Below are positions 46,016-55,545 of a DNA stretch of 64,000 nt, piece by piece. The notes beneath the pieces are model-generated. The model was not told where the DNA came from. It saw nothing but the letters and a program-made list of their open reading frames with translations, and searched no databases. The stretch is from Sulfitobacter litoralis. Its GTDB lineage: Bacteria; Pseudomonadota; Alphaproteobacteria; Rhodobacterales; Rhodobacteraceae. Position 1 is the stretch's first letter, and the number at the start of each line of letters is the position of its first letter. The stretch covers positions 49,318 to 113,317 of the forward strand of contig NZ_FNJD01000012.1 in assembly GCF_900103185.1 (NCBI RefSeq), written 5' to 3'. The position numbers were made by a program, and so were the translations under genes.

Positions 46016-47604
46016 GCCGCAGCCCCCGCCATCCGGTCGAACATGTCCTGCACCGCGACCTGTGCCAGCTCGGCGCAGTTCGGCAGGCCTTGGGAAAACG
46101 GATGCTGCGTCAAGATTTGCGGCATCGCGAGGCAGTAGATTGCGCCGCGATCCTGCGCTGGCACCTCCAGCCGAAACGGGGTTTTCAGATCATCCTTGTC
46201 CGACAGCCCCTTGGTCAACGTCGGGAAAGGCAGCTTGCCCAAAGGTGCCGCCGCCTGCCCGCGTGCGTCGATCATCGCGTCAAAGCGTAGCTCGCCGTCC
46301 AGCGTTTGCGCGCAGACGCCCCCGTCTTGGGTGTTGCGGAACGTAGATTCCTCGCCCGTTGGCACGATCCGCAGCACACCCGCATCATACAGCGCCAAGA
46401 CCCGCTTGACCGAAATATGCGGGATCGCGGCATAGCAATCACCAAAGACCGGCATCAGCTTATCATAGAACCGCGCGCGGTCGTCCTGCGTCAGATGTTC
46501 AAGGATCAGGTCAAAGTTCTCGTGCCCGCGCAGCAAGACATATCGGTGCGGCTGGGTCTCCTTGTTGCGCATCGTATCCACTGCGCTGTTCAACGTATCG
46601 CGCAACGCCCGAAGCCCCCCCATCGTCACACGGTGATCGAAATAGGCGTCGGCAAAGCCGTCAATCGTCTGCCCCTGCGGACCAAGTGCATCGATATACG
46701 CGGGGGCATCGGCGTTCAGCTCTGCGATCAGCAGATCAAACACCCGTTGCAGCAGCCCGTCTGACCCTTTCGCAATCTCTGCCTCTACCGCCTCAGCATT
46801 GATATGGCGCAGAGGCGCGTAGGGATAGGGGGAGAAGAAATCCGGTTCTGGCATGATGCCTTTATGCGATACCATCGTGATCAGCGGCACGTTGCAATCA
46901 GTTTTGGGGAACCAGCGCACATCGTCGCCTTTGTGAATGAAGGTCCCATGGGTTTGACCCAGGGTCACAATCACATCAATCGCCGACAAGGACGACCCGA
47001 GAATGCCAATCTCTCCGGCGGGCAGTGCGGTGATGTTGGTATAAGGCCAAGGCGACACAAGATCAGCCTCGCCAATATTCGGTGCCGCGGGCCAGTCATG
47101 GCCTGTCGCGATGACGACCTCGTCGAACTCCGCTGCCTGACTGTCACCGGCGGCTGTGAAGTGCAGACGCGCGCCCGTTGCAATCGGTTCGATATCTGTC
47201 ACCTCGTGACGTGGATAAAGCCGTATGTCATGCCCCGCCGTGCGCCCTGCCTCGCACAGATCAAGAAACGCATCACTAAAGAATGCACCCAGCAACACCC
47301 GTGGGTAAAAGTCGCGCGCGTCAATCTCGTCCCGTGTCAGCCCCAAGCCGCGCAGAGCGTCGTCGTCCTGTTCATGCAACCATGTGACCAGACCGCGGGT
47401 GATCGGGGGGATCTCGCGGCTGAACGCGTTACAATACATGTAGTCCGCGTTCATGCCCGACCGATACGGCATCCCGCAGCCCATTTCTTGCTCTTTGTCG
47501 TAGATCGACAGACACAGCGGTGTTTCGCTCTTGATCAATTCCTTGACCGTATAGATCGCCATCGGCCCCGCCCCGATGATCGCAATGTTCTTGGCGCTTT
47601 TCAT
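46012..47604 (-). CDS. FAD/NAD(P)-binding protein (NAD_binding_9 type)
   Basis: A 530-residue protein with an N-terminal dinucleotide fold AIIGAGPMAIYTVKEL, a cysteine-bearing GCGMPYRSG region and a second Rossmann-type region LPAGEIGILGSSLSAIDV. This family (FAD-NAD(P)-binding, HcnA/HcnB-like architecture) has few characterised members; some act in amino acid or siderophore hydroxylation. Function here is unassigned. It is divergent from a class III aminotransferase with 202 nt between starts, which might share a regulator. Confidence 0.7.
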   Translation of the reverse strand: MKSAKNIAIIGAGPMAIYTVKELIKSETPLCLSIYDKEQEMGCGMPYRSGMNADYMYCNAFSREIPPITRGLVTWLHEQDDDALRGLGLTRDEIDARDFYPRVLLGAFFSDAFLDLCEAGRTAGHDIRLYPRHEVTDIEPIATGARLHFTAAGDSQAAEFDEVVIATGHDWPAAPNIGEADLVSPWPYTNITALPAGEIGILGSSLSAIDVIVTLGQTHGTFIHKGDDVRWFPKTDCNVPLITMVSHKGIMPEPDFFSPYPYAPLRHINAEAVEAEIAKGSDGLLQRVFDLLIAELNADAPAYIDALGPQGQTIDGFADAYFDHRVTMGGLRALRDTLNSAVDTMRNKETQPHRYVLLRGHENFDLILEHLTQDDRARFYDKLMPVFGDCYAAIPHISVKRVLALYDAGVLRIVPTGEESTFRNTQDGGVCAQTLDGELRFDAMIDARGQAAAPLGKLPFPTLTKGLSDKDDLKTPFRLEVPAQDRGAIYCLAMPQILTQHPFSQGLPNCAELAQVAVQDMFDRMAGAAA

Positions 47605-47806
47605 TGGTTTTCCATCTCTCAAAAGGCAGCCCTCGCGCTATGTCGGGCTGACTGACTATTTAAACCGTCACGGCAGAAAGCAATGTGGTACACGCAAAAG
47701 ACCTGCTGTCGCGGGATTGGTCGCGCGCCCGTCCCAAGAAAATCTTGAGCATGGTGACAATGCGGCCTATGCAATTTGCAGTTCTCTCCAACCATTGGTC
47801 CCCTCC

Positions 47807-49138
47807 ATGAGCAACCTGTTCCACCGTGATCTGAACGCCGATCTGCCCCGTATCGTTTCCGCCCAAGGCAATTATCTGATCGATGACACCGGCAAGCGCT
47901 ATCTGGATGCCTGTGGCGGGGCTGCGGTGTCCTGCCTTGGCCATGATCACCCCACCGTTCGGGCCGCCATCAAGGCGCAGGTCGACACGCTTGCCTTTGC
48001 CCATACAGGGGCCTTTACCAACCAACCTGCCGAAGACCTCGCCAAATTTCTGATCGACCGCGCCCCCGAGGGCACCGGTCAGGGCCGCGTGATGTTTCTG
48101 GGCAGCGGGTCCGAAGCGATGGAGGCCGCGCTTAAGCTTGCCCGCCAGTACCACGTGGAACGCGGCGACACCGCGCGCAGCAAGGTTATCGCGCGCAAGC
48201 CCAGCTATCACGGGAACACGCTGGCAGCGCTGGCCACAGGGGGGCACGCCGGACGCCGCGCCCCGTTCGCGCCCCTATTGATCGATGTCAGCCATATCGA
48301 TGCGGCCTATGACTACCGGATGCGCAATGAGGGTGAATCTGAAGAGGATTTCGCCCTACGCATGGCCAATCTGCTGGACGCCGAAATCCGCGCCCTAGGG
48401 CCTGAAACCGTGATGGCCTTTGTGGCAGAGCCTATCGTCGGGGCATCGCTCGGCTCACAGCCCGCCCCTGCCGGATATTTCAAACGCATCCGCGAGATAT
48501 GCGACGCGCATGGTGTGCTTTATATCGCGGACGAAGTGATGTGCGGCATGGGGCGCACCGGCACGCTGTTTGCACTAGAGCAAGAAGGCATTGCCGCCGA
48601 CATCACCACTACCGCCAAGGGATTGGGGGCAGGCTATCAGCCCATCGCCGCCGTCATTGCCGCACAAAAGGTGACGTCGGTCATCGAACAGGGCAGCGGT
48701 AAGCTGTGGAACGGGCACACCTATATGTCGCACGCCATCGCCACCGCCGGCGCGCTGGCTGTGCAGCAGGTCATTGAAAATGATGATCTGCTTGCCCGTG
48801 TCTGCGAGCTGGGGGCGCAGCTGTTCGCCGCGCTCAGCGCCCGCTTCAAAGATCACCCTCACGTGGGCGACATCCGAGGCCGCGGCCTGTTCTGGAGCAT
48901 CGAACTCGTCGCCAACCGCGCCGACAAGGCCCCCTTCCCCGCTGCTGACACCATCGCCCCCCGCATTGGTGCCGCCGCACAGGCACGCGGCATGATGGTC
49001 TACCCCTCGCAAGGCTGCGCCGATGGCACAAACGGGGACCACGTGCTCCTCGCGCCCGCCTACACCTCATCCCCACAAGAGATAGATATCATCGTTCAAA
49101 CCCTCGCAGACGCTGTTGCAGACGTGATCACGCCATAG
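47807..49138 (+). CDS. Class III pyridoxal-phosphate aminotransferase
   Basis: A 443-residue enzyme of the omega-aminotransferase type. The N-terminal arm leads to YLDACGGAAVSCLGHDHPTV; the cofactor region includes GSGSEAMEAALKLARQY and YIADEVMCGMGRTGT; the Schiff-base lysine is in TTTAKGLGAGYQP. It moves amino groups between an amine or omega-amino acid and a keto acid; the substrate is not clear. The ATG at 47807 is set by the family N-terminus. An in-frame longer start would overlap the divergent neighbour. Confidence 0.85.
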   Translation: MSNLFHRDLNADLPRIVSAQGNYLIDDTGKRYLDACGGAAVSCLGHDHPTVRAAIKAQVDTLAFAHTGAFTNQPAEDLAKFLIDRAPEGTGQGRVMFLGSGSEAMEAALKLARQYHVERGDTARSKVIARKPSYHGNTLAALATGGHAGRRAPFAPLLIDVSHIDAAYDYRMRNEGESEEDFALRMANLLDAEIRALGPETVMAFVAEPIVGASLGSQPAPAGYFKRIREICDAHGVLYIADEVMCGMGRTGTLFALEQEGIAADITTTAKGLGAGYQPIAAVIAAQKVTSVIEQGSGKLWNGHTYMSHAIATAGALAVQQVIENDDLLARVCELGAQLFAALSARFKDHPHVGDIRGRGLFWSIELVANRADKAPFPAADTIAPRIGAAAQARGMMVYPSQGCADGTNGDHVLLAPAYTSSPQEIDIIVQTLADAVADVITP

Positions 49139-49225
49139 CGCGTGATGTACGGCAGACCCCGCTTTACTGCGACGGTCAAGGCCGCCTTGCCGGTCAAGAC
49201 GAAAGGGCTAAAGCGACGGGTAGGC

Positions 49226-50134
49226 TTAGTGAAACGCGTCCTCACTAAACCAGCGCACAAAGGCGTCGACAGAGGCAGAGGGTCGGCCTCGTTCAGGCAC
49301 GAGAGCATAGTGGCGCTCTTCCGGTCTTAGGCGGGGCAGCTCTAGTTCAACCAGACGGCCATCCGCAAGGGGGCGGTCCAGAAGGCCGGTCCAACCAAGA
49401 AGAACGCCTTGTCCTGCCATGGCCGCATAGGCCGCGTCCGAATAGCTGGTAAAGTTCAACCCTGCTTTGACAGAGGGCTTGGTCACCCCGATCCGCGACA
49501 ACCATTGCGACCAGTTGAGCCAGCTTGGCTCCGGCGCGTCGCTTTCAATCAGCGCCACATCCCCTTGGAGCATCAGCGCGTCAATCGAGACACCCGCAAG
49601 CCGTGCCGCGATCTCGGGGGCGCACACCGGCACAACCGTTTCGCGCAGCGATCCGACGATCGACATGCCGTCAAACGGGGGCCTTCCATACCGGATGGCC
49701 ATGTCGATCGTCCGATCAAGCGGGGCGCGCCAGTCATCCTCTGAAATGACCCGTACACCGATCTGCGGCGCGGTTGCACGGAAGGAGGACAAGATCGGCA
49801 AAAGGCGGAAATGCGCAAACGCGACGGACACGCTGACGGTCAAATCGATGTGGGTTGTGCGCAGTTCGGTAATGGCATCGGCGATCCCGTCGAACCCGCC
49901 TTTCACCGCATCATGAAGCGACTTGCCACCGACGGTCAGGCGGACGCGCCGGTTCGCCCGCTCGAACAGCGCGACGCCAAGGTCCGTCTCGAGCGCGGCG
50001 ATCTGGCGGCTAACGGCGGCCTGGCTCACCCCAAGCTCCGCCGCCGCCTGCGTAAAGCTTTCACGTCGACCTGCCGCTTCGAATGCCACAAGCGCGGTCA
50101 GCGATGGTACACTGCGTCGGATGGGATGGGGCAT
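49226..50134 (-). CDS. LysR-family transcriptional regulator
   Basis: A 302-residue regulator. The winged helix is at the N-terminus (ALVAFEAAGRRESFTQAAAELGVSQAAVSRQIAALE) and the effector domain of periplasmic-binding fold follows. It is divergent from the Rieske oxygenase operon, and a symmetric T-N11-A box lies between the two starts, so it most likely controls that operon and itself. The inducer should be the betaine-type substrate, by inference. Confidence 0.9.
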   Translation of the reverse strand: MPHPIRRSVPSLTALVAFEAAGRRESFTQAAAELGVSQAAVSRQIAALETDLGVALFERANRRVRLTVGGKSLHDAVKGGFDGIADAITELRTTHIDLTVSVSVAFAHFRLLPILSSFRATAPQIGVRVISEDDWRAPLDRTIDMAIRYGRPPFDGMSIVGSLRETVVPVCAPEIAARLAGVSIDALMLQGDVALIESDAPEPSWLNWSQWLSRIGVTKPSVKAGLNFTSYSDAAYAAMAGQGVLLGWTGLLDRPLADGRLVELELPRLRPEERHYALVPERGRPSASVDAFVRWFSEDAFH

Positions 50135-50158
50135 TACACTCTCCGATAGACGACACCT

Positions 50159-50183
50159 AATCCATAACTTGACCGTATGGATT
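50159..50183. promoter_or_regulatory. LysR-type T-N11-A operator
   Basis: Two perfect 7-bp arms, AATCCAT at 50159-50165 and ATGGATT at 50177-50183, are separated by 11 bp. This is the T-N11-A core of LysR-type sites. It begins 25 nt upstream of the lysR start and lies about 100 nt before the oxygenase. Confidence 0.75.
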
Positions 50184-50279
50184 GGCGTTCATTTGTGCGG
50201 TTGTCGGTTTCCCCTGTCAAGCGCAGCATAGCCTGTATGACATCCCGTAACGCGGCGCGCCTGACGCCGAGGAGGCATA

Positions 50280-51548
50280 ATGCTGGATCATGGTTTCCCC
50301 CGCCCCCAAGACATCGCCACACTGCTTGCATCCCGTCGTGCGGGCCATAGCCTTCCCGCGGCTCTTTATACGTCGGCAGCGGTTTGGCAGGCGGATTGCG
50401 ACGCGATATTCGGGCGGCATTGGATTGCCGTGGGCGTGACCTGCGATGTGCCCGAAGCGGGCGATGTCATGGCCGTCGATATCGGGCCTGTATCAATCGT
50501 GATCCTGCGCGATGACGACGACATGCTGCGCGCCTTTCACAACGTGTGCGCGCATCGCGGTGCGCGTCTGGTGCCACCGGGCCGGTCGGTGGTTGGCAAG
50601 CTCGTCTGCCCCTATCACCAATGGACCTACGATCTTGACGGGGCGCTGGCGCGGGCACCGCATATGGGCATCGACTTCGACCGGTCCCTCCATCACCTCA
50701 AGCCCGTCGCTCTGCGTGATATAGGGGGGATTTTGTATGCCTGTCTTTCGGATGATCCCCCCGAAGATATCGCGCAGTTGGCGGCGGTAGTTGAACCGCG
50801 TCTGGCAGCCTATGATCTTCGCAACGCCAAGGTCGCCTTTGAACAGGACCTTATCGAGGAAGGGAACTGGAAGCTGACGATGGAGAACAACCGCGAGTGC
50901 TATCATTGCGCGTCGAACCATCCCCAGCTCAGCCTGTCGTTCCACGCTGCGGATTTCGGCTATGATCCGGAAGGGCTGACCGAGACCGAAAAGGCCGAGA
51001 CGAATGCGCTTCTGGACGCCTATGCCAGCTATGAAAAATACTGGCGCGACGAGGATATGCCCTTTGAGGCGGTAGAGCATACCGTGGGCTGGCCCACCAA
51101 CTTCCGCACGCAGCGCTTGATTATCGCAGGGCTTGGCGAAAGCCAGACACCGGACACCCGCGCCGCCGTGCAGATCCCTTTGGGCCAGGCGCACAGACCG
51201 TGGATGGGCGATGTACATCTGTGGGGGATCAATTCCTGGAACCACGTGATGTCTGATCATGCCGTCGTCTTCACGGCCTTCCCGCTCGGGCCAGACAGGA
51301 CATTGGTGCGCACAAAGTGGCTGGTCCATGCAGACGCCGTCGAGGGCGAGGACTACGACCTTGAAACGCTTACCACGGTCTGGAAAACGACCAATGCCGA
51401 AGACGCGCATCTGGTCGGGCTGGCCCATCGGGGTGTCTGTTCGCCCGGGTATCGGCCCGGGCCCTATTCGCCCTACACCGAACGTGCGCTGGACGAATTC
51501 GCGGGTTGGTACGTCGCCCGTATGCAGGCAAGCGGGTACGGAATATGA
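50280..51548 (+). CDS. Rieske-type aromatic-ring-hydroxylating / N-demethylating oxygenase
   Basis: A 422-residue alpha subunit. The Rieske [2Fe-2S] ligands are Cys90, His92, Cys110 and His113 (CAHRG and CPYHQW). The mononuclear iron site is in ENNRECYHCASNHP near residues 203-216. The family includes stachydrine demethylase Stc2 and glycine betaine demethylase GbcA, which remove a methyl group as formaldehyde. The flavoprotein at 52611 points toward a proline-betaine-type substrate. RBS GAGGAGG precedes the ATG. Its stop overlaps the next start (ATGA). Confidence 0.88.
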   Translation: MLDHGFPRPQDIATLLASRRAGHSLPAALYTSAAVWQADCDAIFGRHWIAVGVTCDVPEAGDVMAVDIGPVSIVILRDDDDMLRAFHNVCAHRGARLVPPGRSVVGKLVCPYHQWTYDLDGALARAPHMGIDFDRSLHHLKPVALRDIGGILYACLSDDPPEDIAQLAAVVEPRLAAYDLRNAKVAFEQDLIEEGNWKLTMENNRECYHCASNHPQLSLSFHAADFGYDPEGLTETEKAETNALLDAYASYEKYWRDEDMPFEAVEHTVGWPTNFRTQRLIIAGLGESQTPDTRAAVQIPLGQAHRPWMGDVHLWGINSWNHVMSDHAVVFTAFPLGPDRTLVRTKWLVHADAVEGEDYDLETLTTVWKTTNAEDAHLVGLAHRGVCSPGYRPGPYSPYTERALDEFAGWYVARMQASGYGI

Positions 51549-52597
51549 CCGAGGTAGATCTCGCAGATTGGGGCGCACGGCGGCGGCGGCGGTTCGCCCC
51601 TGACCGCTGGGGCACGCTGGTGTGCCGCGCGGTCTGGGACGAAACAGCGGACATGCGCAGTTTCTTTCTGACGCCGCAGGACGGCAGCCGGATCGAACAC
51701 GCCTCCGGTCAGTTCATGACGTTTCGCATTGATACGCCAGAGGGTCGAATAGAGCGGTGCTATACCATCGCCTCGTCTGCCGCGCGCGACGGCGGGATAG
51801 AGATCACGGTCAAGCGACAGGCAGGCCCGGGCGCCCGCTGGCTTCACGAGATGCTGGTGCCGGGCGCAGAGATAGAAGCCCTCGGTCCGTCCGGCCGCTT
51901 TGGGCCGGCCACATGGCACGGGTCAGCCTATGCGCTGATCGCGGCTGGCAGTGGGATCACTCCGATGCTGTCGATCTTGCGCACCGCCGCTGATCGGGGA
52001 CTGGATCTGGATGTCGTCCTGATGCAGGTCGTGTCGACGCCCCAAGACCTTGTGGCACTGACCGAGCTTGACAGTCTCGCGCGTCGGCTGCCCCGGTTGG
52101 TGCATCTCCCCACGATCACCCGCGGCCCCGGCGGCACACGCCCTGATGCCGATTTTCTGACCCGTGTCATGCCGGACCTCGCAACGCGCACAGTGCTCTG
52201 TTGCGGGCCACAGCCCTTCATGGAGATGGTGCGCGTCGCTGCACAGGCCGCAGGCGTCCCCGATGACCGCTACGGCGAGGAAAGCTTTGATTTCTCCGCC
52301 CCCCCACCCGAGGCTCTTGGCGGGGGTGATACGCCGCGCCGGACCGTGACCTTTGCGCGGACGGGCCACGCGTTCGAATGTGCTGAAACCACCACGATCC
52401 TTACCGCACTCAAACAGGCAGGGCTGCCACTGCCGTCTTCTTGCGCACGCGGCATGTGCGGCACCTGCAAAACGTTCAAACACGCGGGCGAGGTCGTCAT
52501 GGCCCACGAAGGCGGCATCCGCCAGCGCGAGATCGACCGTGGGTTCATCCTTCCCTGTGTCAGCCGCCCGCTCACCGACATCATCCTCGATTGCTAA
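51545..52597 (+). CDS. Ferredoxin:NAD(P) reductase partner of the Rieske oxygenase
   Basis: A 350-residue electron-transfer protein with an FAD-binding domain (RCYTIASSAARDGGIEITVK), an NAD domain (LIAAGSGITPMLSIL) and a C-terminal plant-type [2Fe-2S] ferredoxin (SSCARGMCGTCK near residues 299-310, last Cys in LPCVSR). It passes electrons from NADH to the oxygenase in a two-component system. The start overlaps the oxygenase stop by 4 nt, so stoichiometric synthesis is expected. It resembles GbcB and the reductases of stachydrine demethylase. Confidence 0.88.
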   Translation: MTEVDLADWGARRRRRFAPDRWGTLVCRAVWDETADMRSFFLTPQDGSRIEHASGQFMTFRIDTPEGRIERCYTIASSAARDGGIEITVKRQAGPGARWLHEMLVPGAEIEALGPSGRFGPATWHGSAYALIAAGSGITPMLSILRTAADRGLDLDVVLMQVVSTPQDLVALTELDSLARRLPRLVHLPTITRGPGGTRPDADFLTRVMPDLATRTVLCCGPQPFMEMVRVAAQAAGVPDDRYGEESFDFSAPPPEALGGGDTPRRTVTFARTGHAFECAETTTILTALKQAGLPLPSSCARGMCGTCKTFKHAGEVVMAHEGGIRQREIDRGFILPCVSRPLTDIILDC

Positions 52598-52610
52598 AGA
52601 AAGTCCCGCC

Positions 52611-54665
52611 ATGAAAGACCACGTCACCACCGACCCGCTGCTTCAGCCCTATACGCTCAAGCATCTGACGCTGAAAAATCGGGTGATGACCACAAGCCAC
52701 GAACCGGCCTACCCCGAGGACGGCATGCCAAAGGCCCGCTATCGCCGCTATCACGAGGAACGGGCGAAGGGCGGGGTGGCCTTGGCAATGACCGCTGGCT
52801 CCGCTGCCGTCAGCCGCGACAGCCCGCCGGTCTTTAACAATATCCTTGCCTATCGCGACGAGGTCGTGCCTTGGATCCGCGAACTGACCGATGCCCTGCA
52901 CGAACACGGCTGCGCGGCGATGATCCAGCTGACGCATCTGGGACGCCGCACCAACTGGAACAAGGGGGATTGGCTGCCTTCGATTTCGGCAGGCCCGGAC
53001 CGTGAACCCGCACATCGCGCTTTTCCCAAGATGATGGAGGATTGGGATATCGAGCGCGTGATCGAAGACTATGCGACCGCCGCCGAACGAATGCAGGCCG
53101 GTGGCATGGACGGGATCGAAATTCAGGCCTACGGCCATCTGATGGACCAGTTCTGGTCCCCGCTGTCGAACAAGCTTAGCGGCCCTTATGGCGCGGATAC
53201 GATGGAAAACCGGCTTCGCTTTACGACCCATGTACTGGATGCCGTGCGCAAACGTGTCGGGCCGGAATTTATTGTTGGCATCCGCTATACCGCCGACGAG
53301 GTTCAGGCGGGCGGCATCACCGCCGAAGAAGGGATCGAAATTTCAAAACTGCTGCGGGATACAGGGCAGGTCGATTTTCTGAATGTCATTCGAGGCCGTA
53401 TCCATACCGATCCGGCGATGACGGATGTCATCCCGATCCAGGGCATGCCCTCGGCGCCGCATCTGGATTTCGCCGGAGAGGTCCGGCGCGCAACCGGCAT
53501 GCCGACCTTCCATGCTGCCAAGATCCAGGATGTCGCGACCGCGCGGCACGCCATCGCCTCGGGCTTGCTGGACATGGTGGGCATGACCCGCGCGCATATG
53601 GCTGACCCCCATATTGTGCGCAAGATCGAGCAGGGCCGTGAACATGATATCCGCCCTTGCGTCGGGGCGAATTACTGCCTTGATCGGATCTATCAGGGGG
53701 GCGAAGCCCTGTGCATCCATAACCCCGCGACAGGCCGGGAGCTTTCCCTGCCCCACATCATCAACCCCGCTGCCAACCGCCGCAGAATCGTTATCGTCGG
53801 TGCGGGCCCCGCGGGGTTGGAAGCCGCACGCGTCGCCAGCGCGCGCGGGCATGGGGTTGTTGTGCTCGAGGCTGCCAACCGCGCCGGCGGGCAGGTCCTT
53901 TTGACGGCGCGCACAAAGCGACGGGCCGAGATGATGCAGATCATCGACTGGCGCGTAGCACAATGCGAAGCTAGCGGCGTTGACCTGCGCTATAATCTAT
54001 ATGCCGAGGCAGCGGATGTGCTGGCCGAAAGCCCTGACGTCGTGATCATTGCCACCGGCGGCATGGCCAACACCACCCTCTATGAAGGGGACACGCCGGA
54101 GCATGTCGTATCGGCCTGGGATATATTATCAGGTGATGTAAAACCGGCCGGATCCCTGTTGATCTACGACGAAGCGGGCGACCACAGCGGGCTGCAAGCC
54201 GCCGAGATGGCCGTTGACGCGGGCTGTACCGTCGAAATCATGACCCCAGACCGCACCTTTGCACCCGAAGTCATGGCGATGAATCTTGTGCCCTACATGC
54301 GCAATCTGCAACGCGACGAGGTGACTTTCACCGTCACCAAACGGCTGCGCGGGGTTCTCAAAGACGGCAACCGGCTGCGCGCGATCATCGGGACCGATTA
54401 TTCCGACAAACTGGCGCAGGCTGACTACGACCAGATTGTCGTGAACTATGGCACAATGCCGCTCGATACGCTTTACCACGAGCTGCGGCCCTCCTCGTCC
54501 AATGGCGGCTCGATCGATCAAGCGTCCTTTCTGGCGATCCAACCGCAGAAAATGGTCCGCAACCCGCAAGGCGCGTTCCAGCTTTTCCGTATCGGGGATG
54601 CCGTCTCTGCCCGTAACACCCACGCGGCGATCTACGACGCGCTTCGTTTGATGACCGCCGTTTAA
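52611..54665 (+). CDS. NADH:flavin oxidoreductase, N-methylproline/dimethylglycine demethylase type
   Basis: A 684-residue flavoprotein. Residues 1 to about 375 form an old-yellow-enzyme barrel (PYTLKHLTLKNRVMTTSHEP start); an FAD/NAD half follows with IVIVGAGPAGLEAARVA near residue 394. Between them sit Cys350, Cys356 and Cys368 of an iron-sulfur motif (CVGANYC and ALCIHN), but the second position of the usual CxxC is Ala353. The layout matches StcD and related enzymes that demethylate tertiary amines after the Rieske step. It starts 13 nt after the reductase. Confidence 0.83.
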   Translation: MKDHVTTDPLLQPYTLKHLTLKNRVMTTSHEPAYPEDGMPKARYRRYHEERAKGGVALAMTAGSAAVSRDSPPVFNNILAYRDEVVPWIRELTDALHEHGCAAMIQLTHLGRRTNWNKGDWLPSISAGPDREPAHRAFPKMMEDWDIERVIEDYATAAERMQAGGMDGIEIQAYGHLMDQFWSPLSNKLSGPYGADTMENRLRFTTHVLDAVRKRVGPEFIVGIRYTADEVQAGGITAEEGIEISKLLRDTGQVDFLNVIRGRIHTDPAMTDVIPIQGMPSAPHLDFAGEVRRATGMPTFHAAKIQDVATARHAIASGLLDMVGMTRAHMADPHIVRKIEQGREHDIRPCVGANYCLDRIYQGGEALCIHNPATGRELSLPHIINPAANRRRIVIVGAGPAGLEAARVASARGHGVVVLEAANRAGGQVLLTARTKRRAEMMQIIDWRVAQCEASGVDLRYNLYAEAADVLAESPDVVIIATGGMANTTLYEGDTPEHVVSAWDILSGDVKPAGSLLIYDEAGDHSGLQAAEMAVDAGCTVEIMTPDRTFAPEVMAMNLVPYMRNLQRDEVTFTVTKRLRGVLKDGNRLRAIIGTDYSDKLAQADYDQIVVNYGTMPLDTLYHELRPSSSNGGSIDQASFLAIQPQKMVRNPQGAFQLFRIGDAVSARNTHAAIYDALRLMTAV

Positions 54666-54831
54666 CTCCGAGGGCGACTGGGGACGTTCATTCAGAACCC
54701 GGCCTTGGCGAAGAAGGGACCGACCGAGCCTGCGCTATGTTTGCACAGCAGATCAATGCGACGTAGGACTGCGACAGGCTGCGTCCATTGACAGCGGCCT
54801 CGGAAATCACGCCCCGTGAAAGGCTCTGATA

Positions 54832-55182
54832 ATGCTACCACAACGTATTAGGGATCACCTGTGCAAGATGGCACAGGACGCGCGTCCCATCACGTATCAG
54901 GCACTCGCAAAGACCCTCGAGCTGTCGCCGCCAAATACCATCCACCAACTTACGGTAGCCCTCGAATGTCTGATAGCAGAGGATGTCGCCACCGGTCGCC
55001 CCTTGATCGCAGCACTGGTGATCAGCAAAGCAAGAGGTGGATTACCGGCCCCCGGCTTTTTCGAATGCGCCAAGCGCCATGGGCGTTTTGAAGGCGATCC
55101 GTCAGGACCCGAAGCATCCGACTTTTATGCGGCTGAATTCAAGGAAGCTATCAGATTTTGGTGCTCATCATCGGCCTATTGA
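54832..55182 (+). CDS. Small hypothetical protein with a possible winged-helix start
   Basis: A 116-residue protein of unknown function. The N-terminal part (IRDHLCKMAQDARPITYQALAKTLELSPPNTIHQLTVALECLI) looks like a helix-turn-helix. The centre, RPLIAALVISKARGGLPAPGFFECAKRHGRF, is highly ordered and may be a conserved domain. Codon use is still in keeping with the chromosome. It lies alone at the border of the AT-richer region, 166 nt after the demethylase operon. Confidence 0.6.
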   Translation: MLPQRIRDHLCKMAQDARPITYQALAKTLELSPPNTIHQLTVALECLIAEDVATGRPLIAALVISKARGGLPAPGFFECAKRHGRFEGDPSGPEASDFYAAEFKEAIRFWCSSSAY

Positions 55183-55438
55183 ACGGGCTCGTGCGTACCC
55201 TACCAAGAGAAAGGCCGCTACGGCGCAGGCTAATGAAAGCAAACGATAAACGGTCGCCCAGCTCGCGTCATTTCCCCCGGACAAAAGCAGCGCAGCTATG
55301 CCGGTCAGTCGTGCCAGAGGAATGCGTTTTAGCTATGTATAAAGGGGATTAAGACAGTTCCGGGATGTACCGTCCCTCGGGACAGCGCCACATATATTCG
55401 CGATAGAGCGTTGTAGAAATCCAACTCGGGGATGCATC

Positions 55439-55478
55439 GGCACCCAGCATCCAGCATCCAGGGCACCCAGCATCCAGC
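55439..55478. repeat. 17-bp direct repeat, two copies
   Basis: GGCACCCAGCATCCAGC occurs at 55439-55455 and 55462-55478, a 23-bp period. The unit itself contains repeated CATCCAG. It may reflect slippage. Confidence 0.8.
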
Positions 55479-55520
55479 CAACCAGTCCCAAGTATCTGAG
55501 GTATGTCAAAAATCTGGGTT

Positions 55521-55545
55521 GGTGGCGGAGACGAAGTCCGCCTCC
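55521..55545 (-). terminator. Hairpin downstream of the defence operon
   Basis: GGCGGA at 55524-55529 and TCCGCC at 55537-55542 pair perfectly, extended by two more pairs after one mismatch. On the minus strand it is followed by ACCAACCCAGATTTTTG. It lies about 92 nt after the HNH stop and could end the operon transcript. Confidence 0.4.

Noticed and set aside
55439..55478. CRISPR-like short repeats
   Set aside because: Only two copies with a 6-bp gap, no spacers of constant length and no cas genes.
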